Origin: Kosmotogaceae bacterium UBA1373
GTDB lineage: Bacteria; Thermotogota; Thermotogae; Petrotogales; Kosmotogaceae
NCBI GenBank assembly: GCA_002305955.1
Contig: DBRH01000043.1
Span: forward strand, 39,565 to 78,749
Direction of reading: 5' to 3'
Length of the DNA: 39,185 nucleotides
Part shown: positions 31,504-39,185 of the stretch, in pieces
Layout of the letters: the number at the start of each line of letters is the position of its first letter
Numbering within the stretch: position 1 is the first letter of the stretch
Position numbers and translations under genes: made by a program
The notes under the pieces: model-generated
What the model saw: only the letters and a program-made list of their open reading frames with translations
Databases searched by the model: none
What the model was told of the DNA's origin: nothing

Positions 31504-32073
31504 GTGAAGGTAATGATAGACATGGACGATATACTGACCAACTTCAATCTGGCCTTTTTGCAGATCGCCCACCGGATGTACGAAGAAGTGCCGGTGAGCG
31601 TCGAGGTGAAGATCTGGGATTTCTGGAAGAGCGTTCCAAACCTCACTCTGGAGATGGAAGAGAGAGTGTGGGAAGCTATCCGCAGCACACCTAACTTCTA
31701 CGAGAGCCTTCCGGCCTATGCCGACCGCGACGATTTGTTAAGACTCGCGGAGATTATGAGAGCGGGGAGACACGAGATATACTTCATAACCTCACGCTTC
31801 CCGACGAAGGGACGGACCGTCCAGGCACAGTCACAGAGATGGATACTGGAACACGTGGGAGAACCCGGCGCGATCATCGTCAGCTCGCGCAAGGGCGAAC
31901 TCTGCCAGGTCCTGGGAGTGGAACTGGCGGTGGATGATGCGCCTCACCACATCGAAAACCTTCTCGACCACGGAATTAATACCTACATAATGGACTGGGC
32001 CTACAACAGACATATCGACCACAGACTCCGGGTAAAGAACCTGGGAGAGTTTCTCGATTGTATAATGGATTAA
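31504..32073 (+). CDS. 5'-nucleotidase-like HAD-superfamily phosphatase (NT5C type)
   Basis: 189 residues. HAD motif I is DMDDILTNFN with the nucleophile Asp6 and Asp8, motif II is in YFITSRFP near 101-108, the Lys motif follows in RKGELC, and the motif III acidic pair is in VDDAPHH near 148. The pattern fits the 5'(3')-deoxyribonucleotidase/NT5C family, which dephosphorylates nucleoside monophosphates. GTG at 31504 lies 7 nt after GGAGGTG; a TATACT at about 31480 may be the -10. It stops 17 nt before the amylase gene on the same strand, so cotranscription is possible, although a TATAAT at 32061 may start a separate amylase transcript. Confidence 0.85.
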   Translation: MKVMIDMDDILTNFNLAFLQIAHRMYEEVPVSVEVKIWDFWKSVPNLTLEMEERVWEAIRSTPNFYESLPAYADRDDLLRLAEIMRAGRHEIYFITSRFPTKGRTVQAQSQRWILEHVGEPGAIIVSSRKGELCQVLGVELAVDDAPHHIENLLDHGINTYIMDWAYNRHIDHRLRVKNLGEFLDCIMD

Positions 32074-32090
32074 AAATAAGGAGGTGTCCT

Positions 32091-34595
32091 ATGAAGAGGT
32101 TCGTTCTGTCCATTTTCGTAGCTGCCATTTTCTTATCCCTGGCTTCAGCAGAGCCTGTATGGGAAGACCAGATCGTGTACTTCGTCATGATCGACAGGTT
32201 CGCCAACGGCGATACTTCCAACGACGACATGGGCTTTGGCGAGGCCGGAAACGACAATTCTCGCTACAACGGCGGAGATATCCAGGGATTGATAGACAGG
32301 CTGGATTACATAAAAGAGCTCGGCGCAACGGCCGTATGGATCACCCCACCGGTCGCGAACCAGTGGTGGAACCCCTGGGTGAGCTACGGGGGATATCACG
32401 GCTACTGGGCGAGGGATTTCAAGAGGATAGACGAACATTTCGGAGATCTGGAACTATACAGGGAATTCGTTGACAAAGCCCACGAGAAGGGCCTGCTGGT
32501 CATCCAGGATATCGTTCCAAATCACGTCGGCGATTATTTCAGATTCATAGACGGGCAGTTCGAACTCAACGCCGATAGCTCCCCCACCGCTGCCCCGGAG
32601 CAGTATCCCTTCTCGCTAAACAATTACGAGACCGACTCGGAGAAGAACATCTACCACTGGACTCCGGACATCTCGAACTTCAACGATCAGCTCCAGAAAT
32701 TTACGTACCAGATGTCGGGACTGGACGACCTCAACACGGAAAACCCCGAAGTGATAGAGGCCCTGAAAGATTCCTACACCTTCTGGATAAGGGAAGCCGG
32801 TATCGACGGCTTCAGGATAGACACGGTTATTTACGTCCCCTACGAATTCTGGAAGGAGTTTCTCAAGGGAGAGAACGGGATCTACCAGGTGGCTAACGAG
32901 AGTGGCAAAACGGGTTTCATAACTTTCGGAGAGGCCTGGGTCAGGAGCGATCCCCTAAGCGATTCCGGTGAGAAGGTTATACGCGAATTCTTCGAAAGCG
33001 GTATGAACTCCATGCTGGACTTCCCGCTGAACATAGAGTTGAGGAGTATATTCAAAGAGGGAAAGCCCACTGCCAACCTCACATACAGGCTGGAAAAGAG
33101 AAGCGAGTATTTCGATCCTTCCAGGATGCTCACCTTCGTGGATAACCACGACATGGAGAGGTTCCTCAAAGGAGGCGGCCTGGCCAATCTGAAACAGGCG
33201 CTGGCATTTATATTCACCGTTCCCGGCATCCCTGTGGTCTATTACGGCACTGAACAGGGCTTCAACGAAACACGCGCCGCGATGTTCGCCGGAGGGTTCC
33301 AGTCGGGAGATGTGGACCACTACAACAACAACTCGGAGCTTTTCAAATATATACAGGAACTCATTACACTCAGGAAGAACAACCCGGTCTTCCGCTACGG
33401 AACTCTGAGGGTCTTGAAGGACGATTCCAACGGTCCAGGTATCTTCGCCTACAGCCTCGAGTGGGAGGGCGAGAAGGTTTTCGTCATAATGAACACCTCC
33501 GGCGAGCGGAGGATACTGGCCAATATGGATACGGGGATGGAGATGTGCGAGGTGGTCAGACCGCTGTACGCCTTCAACTCTCTGTTCAAAGACTACACAG
33601 TAGAGAACGATGGCAACCTTGTGATCACGATGAATCCCCGCTCCGTCTATGTGGGGGTCGCCACCAAAGAGAAAAAGAGCGTCACTCTACCGGACATAGA
33701 GTTCAACGTCGATCTTGAAGACAATCAGAAGATAGATTCGAACTACACTATAACCGGCAGCGCAAAAGGAGCGACTTCGGCCAGAATAATATTCGACACA
33801 AGGATAGAAGACGGCAAGGACATAGAGATAATCGACGGGAAATGGCTCTACGAATGGGATATCTCCAAGTTTGATCCCGGTATACATTCCATTCTCTTCA
33901 AAGTTTACGGGCAAACCAGGCGTGATTCCATATACAGTAAAGATTACAAAGTGATTCTGGACATCCCGGAGATCGTTCTCTTCAGCGGTGAAGATCCCGA
34001 AGGCGACGACGCCGGGCCGGAAGGCAGATATCTTTATCCGACGGATATAACTTTCAAGAGGCAGATGGATCTTCTCGGAGTTAATGTGAGACAGATCGGC
34101 GCATCCCTGGTGATAGCTATGAAGATAAAGGACCTGACCGATTCGTGGGGACCCCAGAACGGCTTCGATCATGTAACCTTCCAGATCTATATCGACGACC
34201 CGTCCAAAAAAGGAGCGACGGTTCTGCCGTTCCAGAACGCATCGATGCCCGATGGACTCGACTGGGACTACTTTATTTTCGCCAACGGCTGGTCGATTGT
34301 CGCCTACTCCTCAGAGGGCAGTGGATCGAAGTCTTTCGGCACGGCCATCTCTCCGACACCGCTGGTTCAAACGAACAAACTCACCGGAGAGGTTATACTG
34401 AGAATACCGGGCGAGACTCTGGGAAGGCTGGAGAGTTTCGAAGGTTTGAACATCTATATAACGACCTGGGATTTCGACGGCATAGAGGCCGTTTACAGGG
34501 ACATTTACCCGCAACCAAAGGGATACCATTTCGGGGGAGGGACAAAAGAGGATCCGTATATAATGGATGAAATGCTCATCAGGCTGGGAAAATGA
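32091..34595 (+). CDS. Secreted GH13 alpha-amylase-family enzyme with C-terminal glucodextranase-like module
   Basis: 834 residues. Signal peptide 1-20 (cut after ASA). GH13 barrel: QIVYFVMIDRFANGD at 27-41, IVPNHV at 141-146, nucleophile Asp244 in GFRIDTVI, acid/base Glu281 in FGEAW and transition-state Asp354 in VDNHDMERF. A domain-C beta sandwich runs to about 530, then an immunoglobulin-like linker domain (about 545-630, IDSNYTITGSAKGA). The final 200 residues begin FSGEDPEGDDAGPEGRYLYPT, the hallmark of the glucodextranase-like C-terminal (surface-anchoring/glucan-binding) module. It should break alpha-glucans outside the cell; endo or pullulanase-type specificity cannot be fixed by eye. 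AAGGAGG precedes ATG at 32091. Confidence 0.93.
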   Translation: MKRFVLSIFVAAIFLSLASAEPVWEDQIVYFVMIDRFANGDTSNDDMGFGEAGNDNSRYNGGDIQGLIDRLDYIKELGATAVWITPPVANQWWNPWVSYGGYHGYWARDFKRIDEHFGDLELYREFVDKAHEKGLLVIQDIVPNHVGDYFRFIDGQFELNADSSPTAAPEQYPFSLNNYETDSEKNIYHWTPDISNFNDQLQKFTYQMSGLDDLNTENPEVIEALKDSYTFWIREAGIDGFRIDTVIYVPYEFWKEFLKGENGIYQVANESGKTGFITFGEAWVRSDPLSDSGEKVIREFFESGMNSMLDFPLNIELRSIFKEGKPTANLTYRLEKRSEYFDPSRMLTFVDNHDMERFLKGGGLANLKQALAFIFTVPGIPVVYYGTEQGFNETRAAMFAGGFQSGDVDHYNNNSELFKYIQELITLRKNNPVFRYGTLRVLKDDSNGPGIFAYSLEWEGEKVFVIMNTSGERRILANMDTGMEMCEVVRPLYAFNSLFKDYTVENDGNLVITMNPRSVYVGVATKEKKSVTLPDIEFNVDLEDNQKIDSNYTITGSAKGATSARIIFDTRIEDGKDIEIIDGKWLYEWDISKFDPGIHSILFKVYGQTRRDSIYSKDYKVILDIPEIVLFSGEDPEGDDAGPEGRYLYPTDITFKRQMDLLGVNVRQIGASLVIAMKIKDLTDSWGPQNGFDHVTFQIYIDDPSKKGATVLPFQNASMPDGLDWDYFIFANGWSIVAYSSEGSGSKSFGTAISPTPLVQTNKLTGEVILRIPGETLGRLESFEGLNIYITTWDFDGIEAVYRDIYPQPKGYHFGGGTKEDPYIMDEMLIRLGK

Positions 34596-34598
34596 TAA

Positions 34599-34619
34599 AC
34601 GGAGAGGTCTTTTCTCCGT
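34599..34619 (+). other. 7-bp hairpin after the amylase stop codon
   Basis: ACGGAGA (34599-34605) and TCTCCGT (34613-34619) form a perfect 7-bp stem with loop GGTCTTT. It begins 3 nt past the amylase stop and contains the only GGAG-type site before the DUF4258 gene. The T-tail is poor (TCTGTTC), so it is either a weak attenuator or a structure limiting translation of the next gene. Confidence 0.45.
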
Positions 34620-34626
34620 TCTGTTC

Positions 34627-34977
34627 ATGGTGGTATATATGTTCTTCGTTCTTATAATCGCGGTAATTGCGGTCGTTGTAGCGTATATCGTAAAATCTTT
34701 CAGTGGAGACGTCGAGGAGCCGGAAGAATCCGAAGATCTCGATATCTCTTTTCATCCGCACGCGGTTGCCAGGATGCAGGAGAGAGAGATCGATCCTGAA
34801 AGAGTGATGGAGCTTTTGGGCGGCGAAGGCCGGCAGGTAAAACTGGCGCACTACAACAGGATAAAAGTGACGGACGGGGAAGTAACGGCCATAGTGGGCA
34901 AGGGATTGCGAAAACTCGAAGTCATAACCGTTTACTGGAACGACGGCGATCGAGAAGACATGGAAGAAGAGATGTAG
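34627..34977 (+). CDS. Membrane-anchored DUF4258 protein
   Basis: About 116 residues. One N-terminal membrane helix (about 3-22, MFFVLIIAVIAVVVAYIV), an acidic linker (EEPEESEDLD), then a DUF4258 domain: ISFHPHAVARMQEREIDPERVMELL with the S-x-H-A-x-x-R-M-x-x-R-x-I pattern, and the closing strand KLEVITVYW. DUF4258 is related in shape to RelE/BrnT-like small domains, and some members sit in toxin loci, but no antitoxin gene is next to this one. The start is uncertain: ATG at 34627 or 34639, both without a strong ribosome site. It probably reads through from the amylase gene. Confidence 0.75.
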   Translation: MVVYMFFVLIIAVIAVVVAYIVKSFSGDVEEPEESEDLDISFHPHAVARMQEREIDPERVMELLGGEGRQVKLAHYNRIKVTDGEVTAIVGKGLRKLEVITVYWNDGDREDMEEEM

Positions 34978-35080
34978 ATCGTCTTGCGGATCGAGAAAAG
35001 TTCGTGAGAATTGACCTTAAAGACGATACGAGCAACGAGGGCGAAGTCTCGATCTGTTCGGAATATATGTGGGGGTAATT

Positions 35081-36643
35081 GTGGAAAATTTGAAGCGGGA
35101 CACTGAAGATCTGATGAAAGCTTACGCGGACCTTCCGCTCGATGATTACAGAAGAAAGCTCGACCTTCTCAACAAACTCACGGCCCATATGTGCAGAGAG
35201 GGCAAGTTTTTGCTCGCGGTTGAAACGGCACGCGCTGAACTTCCAAGATTTGAAGAACATAAATGTCTCGAACTGGCCAACATCACCCACAACATGATCA
35301 AGTATTGCTGCCTCGTCGGCGATTACGATAGTTCGATCGATTACGGACTGAAGGCTCTTGAGCTTTTCCGCCAGTTCGGTACGGCCGACGATATTAACGA
35401 TGTGATAGCCAACACAGGTGGAGTCTATATATCCATGAACCAGTACGAAAAGGGTCTGGAGTACACACAGAGAGCCCTCGAATACGCAAAGTCCAAAAAC
35501 GACAGGGAGGCGCTTTCCTTCTTCCTTAACAACTGTGGAATCGCTCTTAACAAACTTGGACGCCACGACGAAGCCGTCGTAAATTACGAAGAGGCCATAT
35601 CGATCAAACTGGAACTGGGTAAAAAAAGAGAGCTCTGCAACAGTTACATGAACCTTGCGCAGGTCTTTCTGGACATCGGAAACTACAGCAAGGCATTCGA
35701 AGTTCTCGAGAAGGTAGGGCCGATCGCCGAGGAGATTTCCGATCTACAGATTCTGAAAGAGTTGAGTTTCCACATGGCCGATTACTACAGAGGAAACGGT
35801 CTTTTCGACAGCGCCCTGGAGCTCCTGTCGTCGTATGTTGAATTTCATACAGAGGCGGGGAGTCTCTCCAAGATACCGAACGCATTGAAGGAAATGGCGG
35901 ACATTCACGAGACGATCGGCGAAACTAAAGCCGCGCTCGATGAGTACAAGAGACTGGTTTCAATAAACGAAAGGCTTTACAGGGAGGCCAGTAACGCAAG
36001 AATGGTCGAGCTCGAATCGTCCTTCAGAGTACAACAGAAAATGCAGGAGATCGAAATGCTGAACAGCCAGAACCATGAACTGGAAGAAGCGAAACTCACA
36101 ATAGAGAGACGCAACAGGGAACTGCTGGAAACCCAGGAGAAGCTCGAAATCGCCAACGAGATGCTGAAGACCCAGGCCGAAACCGATCCTCTTACCGGTC
36201 TTCTAAACCAGAAGAGAATGTACCCTATCATAGAAATGGAAATTGAAAGAGCGCTCAGATACGGGGGATTCCTGTCTATGATCATGATAGATCTGGATGA
36301 TTTCAAGAGAATAAACGATATTTACGGTCATCTCACCGGAGACAACGTGCTGAAAGCCGCGGCGGTGATCGTAAAAAACTCTGTAAGGCGCAGCGATTAC
36401 GCTTTCAGGTACGGCGGCGAAGAGTTCCTGTTGCTACTGCCTTCGACGAATATCGAAAACGCCTCCGCAACGGCCAACAGATTGAGGGAAGAGATACCAG
36501 CCTCTCTGAAACCTAGAGTTACGCTGAGCGCAGGCATTAGCACCTGGAAGGGTGAAGATGCCACAGACTTCATCAGAAAGACCGACGCGCTGCTGTATCT
36601 GGCAAAAGAAAATGGAAAGGACCGCATTGAAAAAGAAGTCTAA
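35081..36643 (+). CDS. Cytoplasmic TPR-GGDEF diguanylate cyclase
   Basis: 520 residues, no membrane helix. The first 300 residues are about seven tetratricopeptide repeats (for example ISMNQYEKGLEYTQRALEYA and NKLGRHDEAVVNYEEAISI). A coiled coil (about 315-365, EIEMLNSQNHELEEAKLTIE) joins them to a GGDEF domain. The active motif is GGEEF at 445-449 in RYGGEEFLLLLP, and an inhibitory-site motif RRSD stands five residues before it. It should make c-di-GMP under control of a protein partner bound by the TPRs. GTG at 35081 is 5 nt after GGGGGT. No clear promoter in the 103-nt gap. It is 29 nt upstream of the mechanosensitive channel gene, so the two are likely cotranscribed. Confidence 0.92.
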   Translation: MENLKRDTEDLMKAYADLPLDDYRRKLDLLNKLTAHMCREGKFLLAVETARAELPRFEEHKCLELANITHNMIKYCCLVGDYDSSIDYGLKALELFRQFGTADDINDVIANTGGVYISMNQYEKGLEYTQRALEYAKSKNDREALSFFLNNCGIALNKLGRHDEAVVNYEEAISIKLELGKKRELCNSYMNLAQVFLDIGNYSKAFEVLEKVGPIAEEISDLQILKELSFHMADYYRGNGLFDSALELLSSYVEFHTEAGSLSKIPNALKEMADIHETIGETKAALDEYKRLVSINERLYREASNARMVELESSFRVQQKMQEIEMLNSQNHELEEAKLTIERRNRELLETQEKLEIANEMLKTQAETDPLTGLLNQKRMYPIIEMEIERALRYGGFLSMIMIDLDDFKRINDIYGHLTGDNVLKAAAVIVKNSVRRSDYAFRYGGEEFLLLLPSTNIENASATANRLREEIPASLKPRVTLSAGISTWKGEDATDFIRKTDALLYLAKENGKDRIEKEV

Positions 36644-36672
36644 CGTATCGTAGCAGCATTGGAGGCGATGAA

Positions 36673-37953
36673 GTGGTCAAATTCTTTGCCGACTGGCTTT
36701 TTTCACTGGGAATGGAGAATTTGAATATCGTGTTTGCCAACATAATCACCGGAACGATTATCGTGGCTCTGGCCTTTCTTTCGAAATTCCTTTTCGAAAA
36801 AGTCGTGATAAAACCGATCGAGCATTTCATAAAGAAGTCACCCAACAAATGGGATGACATACTTGTCAGACACCACGTTCTGGGAAGGATCTCCCTGATG
36901 ATCCCGGCGATAGTGATAGTCTCTTTCGCGCCCGTCTTCCCCATGGTGGAGGAGCTTATAAAAAGACTATCGACGGCCTATCTTATATTCATAGCCGCCG
37001 TTGTCATGGATGCGATACTCGAAGCTATAACTGACGCTTACCAGTTCCTGGAAATCTCCAGAGACAAGCCTATCAAGAGTTACATAACGGTAGTCAAGAT
37101 AATGATGTACATAATAATCAGCGTCATTGTCATATCCATACTCACAAACACTTCTCCCTGGGGTATTCTCAGCGGTATCGGCGCCCTGACGGCGATACTC
37201 CTGGTGATTTTCAGAGACTCGCTTCTGGGCCTTGTGGCAAGCGTACAGATATCCAAAAACAACCTGGTTAGCATCGGTGACTGGATCGAAGTCCCCAAGT
37301 ACCAGGCCGATGGCGACGTTATAGATATAACCCTGACGACTATCAGGATTCAAAATTGGGACAAGACTATCACGACGATCCCCTCTTACGCATTGATTTC
37401 CGAGTCTTTCAAGAACTGGAAGGGAATGTTCCAGGCCGGTGGCAGGAGGATAAAGCGGTCGGTTTTCATAGATACCTCGAGCGTCCGCTTTATCGACGAC
37501 GAGCTCTTCGAAAGACTCCACAGAATACAGATTCTGCAACCTTATCTCGACAGCAGGAAAAGGGAAATAGAGGAGTTCAACAGGAAAAACAACATCGATG
37601 TGACCGAATCGGTCAACGGCAGAAGAATGACCAACATAGGAACGTTCAGGGCCTACCTGAATGCATATTTGAGAAGTCACCCGGGAACAAACAAAGATCT
37701 CATAATCATGGTCAGACAGCTTCAGCCTACCGACGCCGGACTTCCACTGGAGGTTTATGTCTTCAGCAAAGATACATCCTGGGTTAACTACGAGTCGTTA
37801 CAGTCGGATATCTTCGACCACATATTCGCCGCCGTTCCTCACTTCGGCTTAAGGGTCTTCCAGAACCCCACCGGCAACGATATGCGTTCTCTTGGCAATA
37901 TCTTTGACGTAAAGAGTATCGATCGTGAGCAATCGGACAGAGAACTTTCCTAG
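36673..37953 (+). CDS. Mechanosensitive channel, MscS family, YbdG/MscM-like
   Basis: 426 residues. Five membrane helices (about 19-40, 71-90, 100-120, 136-158, 164-190). The last is the pore helix, running into FRDSLLGLVASVQISKNNLVSIGDWIEVPKY, the MscS core. The following beta domain contains DGDVIDITLTTIRIQNWDKTITTIPSYALISESFKNW, the long YbdG-type version. It opens under membrane tension to release solutes. GTG start at 36673, 7 nt after GGAGG. It is downstream of the TPR-GGDEF gene and convergent with the Cache-GGDEF gene, with 8 nt between stops. Confidence 0.93.
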   Translation: MVKFFADWLFSLGMENLNIVFANIITGTIIVALAFLSKFLFEKVVIKPIEHFIKKSPNKWDDILVRHHVLGRISLMIPAIVIVSFAPVFPMVEELIKRLSTAYLIFIAAVVMDAILEAITDAYQFLEISRDKPIKSYITVVKIMMYIIISVIVISILTNTSPWGILSGIGALTAILLVIFRDSLLGLVASVQISKNNLVSIGDWIEVPKYQADGDVIDITLTTIRIQNWDKTITTIPSYALISESFKNWKGMFQAGGRRIKRSVFIDTSSVRFIDDELFERLHRIQILQPYLDSRKREIEEFNRKNNIDVTESVNGRRMTNIGTFRAYLNAYLRSHPGTNKDLIIMVRQLQPTDAGLPLEVYVFSKDTSWVNYESLQSDIFDHIFAAVPHFGLRVFQNPTGNDMRSLGNIFDVKSIDREQSDRELS

Positions 37954-37961
37954 GCCGGAGA

Positions 37962-39185
37962 TCAGTTCTTCGCGCCTTTGCTTACGTACATTTCCTTGTC
38001 GATCAGCGAGAGTATATCCAGTAAATCGAAATTGTCGCTTTTCGGATCCACGGTGTGCACTCCTGTAGAGAAGGCAATTTCCTTTATTGATGCGAGTTTC
38101 CTGATTCTTTCGATAACCTCGTTAACATCTTCTCTGCCACAATCGGGAAGACAGACGAGGAACTCGTCGCCGCCGTATCTGAAGGCCGAGTCGAACTGCT
38201 TGCGAATACTAATCTGAAGAATGCCGCCGAACTCCCTTAGCACTCTGTCGCCTTCGATATGACCGTGAAGGTCGTTTATCTTCTTGAATCCGTCGATATC
38301 TATCATCACGAAGGTTATGGGATACAGAAGCCTCTTTCCACGCGACAGCTCGATTGGAAGGATTTCCATTAGCGCCCGCCTGTTGTATATACCCGTCAGG
38401 GCATCGGTCATGGCGATCTTGCTCAGCCTCTTCTGGTTAACCGAAATAACCTTCAAGGCTATTATCGTGAAGAGGGCCAGAACTATGGTAATTATTACGA
38501 TATCGTACAGCAATTGCTTACGGAAAGAATTGTTCAACGGAGTAGTATCTTTGGTCACGATAAGATACCAGCCTGTTTCGGCGATGTATCTGGATACCAG
38601 ATAATTTTCGAAAGGCGTATTCTTGTATTCGATCACATCGAAATCTTCGAGATTTTCAAGAATTCTGGCTTTGTAAAGCGCCAGCTCTGGGTCGTCGAAG
38701 ATGCTGCCCTTCAGTATCATATCTTCGTCCTCGTGGAGTCTCACGATACCGTGCGAATCGATAAGGTAAGTATCTATATCCAGCAACCTGTTGTAGTTGG
38801 AAAAGATCTCCCTTATCCCGGAAATCTCCAGACCTACGCCGGTTACTCCGAGAAGGTTGCCTTCTGAATCGTCGATCCTGCAGTTGACGAAAAGAGAAAG
38901 CAGATTTCTATTGGCTTGATCGGTATCGATGTCCAGACGAAATTCGGAGTTTTCATCCACAAAGGAGTAATACCAGTCATCGTGTGGATCTTTCCTGCTA
39001 ACTGTCTTGAATAACCCTTCAACGTTGTAGTAATTCAAAGTACTGGCGGAAATCAGAAAGGCCGAACTATATGAGTACTTATCTTTTATACCGGAAAGAT
39101 AGTTGCTGATCCTGGTTCTATCTTCTTCATGTTCTTCTTCAAGCCACTTCTTAACAAAGGAATCGTTGGCCATCGTGAGAGAAAC
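37962..39185 (-). CDS. Cache-domain membrane diguanylate cyclase, N-terminus beyond window
   Basis: The frame stays open to the right edge, so the internal ATG at 39173 is not the true start; the missing part should hold the first membrane helix. Visible: an extracytoplasmic double-Cache sensor (YLSGIKDKYSYSSAFLISAS, DDWYYSFVDENSEFRLDID, LLGVTGVGLEISGI), a membrane helix near LLYDIVIITIVLALFTIIAL, then a GGDEF domain with RYGGDEFLVCLP. The position of the inhibitory-site RxxD reads KQFD, lacking the Arg, so product inhibition may be weak. It likely turns an external small-molecule signal into c-di-GMP. Convergent with the MscS gene. Confidence 0.9.
   Translation of the reverse strand, partial: VSLTMANDSFVKKWLEEEHEEDRTRISNYLSGIKDKYSYSSAFLISASTLNYYNVEGLFKTVSRKDPHDDWYYSFVDENSEFRLDIDTDQANRNLLSLFVNCRIDDSEGNLLGVTGVGLEISGIREIFSNYNRLLDIDTYLIDSHGIVRLHEDEDMILKGSIFDDPELALYKARILENLEDFDVIEYKNTPFENYLVSRYIAETGWYLIVTKDTTPLNNSFRKQLLYDIVIITIVLALFTIIALKVISVNQKRLSKIAMTDALTGIYNRRALMEILPIELSRGKRLLYPITFVMIDIDGFKKINDLHGHIEGDRVLREFGGILQISIRKQFDSAFRYGGDEFLVCLPDCGREDVNEVIERIRKLASIKEIAFSTGVHTVDPKSDNFDLLDILSLIDKEMYVSKGAKN

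Noticed and set aside
34599..34619. Hairpin after the amylase gene as a strong intrinsic terminator
   Set aside because: The stem is good but no T-tract follows, and the next gene lies only a few nucleotides downstream on the same strand.
34627..34977. DUF4258 protein as the toxin of a toxin-antitoxin pair
   Set aside because: It has a membrane anchor and no small antitoxin-like gene is adjacent; the 103-nt gap downstream holds no supported frame.
36967..37680. 237-codon minus-strand frame antisense to the MscS gene
   Set aside because: Shadow of a well-supported channel gene; no ribosome site or family resemblance.

Overview
Likely source: a bacterium of the phylum Thermotogota, most like the mesophilic Mesotoga/Kosmotoga branch. 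This is inferred from gene content, moderate GC, strong GGAGG ribosome binding sites and about ten genes that appear to start at TTG; no database search was possible. The window holds about 40 protein genes. No rRNA, tRNA, CRISPR array, insertion sequence or phage gene was seen.

Left region (1-6048): a divergent sugar-catabolism locus. Leftward are a LacI-type regulator, a FrlB-like SIS-domain deglycase and a NagA deacetylase (cut by the window edge). Rightward are a DeoC-family aldolase, a transaldolase/fructose-6-phosphate-aldolase-family enzyme and an FGGY sugar kinase. Each direction has a good promoter followed by a palindrome of the same family, so one LacI protein probably represses both arms. 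The sugar is unknown.

6145-13522: mixed single genes. These are a periplasmic-binding-domain/GAF/GGDEF diguanylate cyclase, a small secreted protein with two Ca-loop-like repeats, an NAD(P)-binding protein, a TMEM175-type channel protein, a DUF4345-like membrane protein, a GNAT acetyltransferase, a methyltransferase-like protein, a membrane-anchored coiled-coil protein and the PLP-homeostasis protein YggS.

13584-18048: a tightly coupled surface-glycan operon (membrane sugar-nucleotide 4,6-dehydratase, Mpv17-like membrane protein, DegT-type aminotransferase, WecA/MraY-type phosphoglycosyl transferase). Together they could make a UDP-amino-dideoxysugar and load it, or a related sugar phosphate, onto undecaprenyl phosphate. 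A convergent CorA Mg transporter follows. Its leader carries a 12-codon acidic/polyproline reading frame and a perfect 10-nt complement of the corA ribosome binding site, which is the most interesting regulatory signal in the window.

19255-26223: a secreted metallophosphoesterase, then a complete phosphate regulon, pstSCAB-phoU-phoB-phoR. It is preceded by a -10 with no good -35, repeated TTAAC-type hexamers and a structured leader with mutually exclusive hairpins. The sensor kinase PhoR has no membrane segment.

26260-39185: a secreted orphan protein; an ABC ATPase / FtsX-type permease / P1-family peptidase operon; a 5'-nucleotidase-like HAD protein; a large secreted GH13 alpha-glucan hydrolase with a C-terminal glucodextranase-like module; a membrane-anchored DUF4258 protein; a TPR-GGDEF protein followed by a YbdG-type MscS channel; and, cut by the right edge, a Cache-GGDEF protein. 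Three diguanylate cyclases and no EAL or HD-GYP phosphodiesterase are present in the window.
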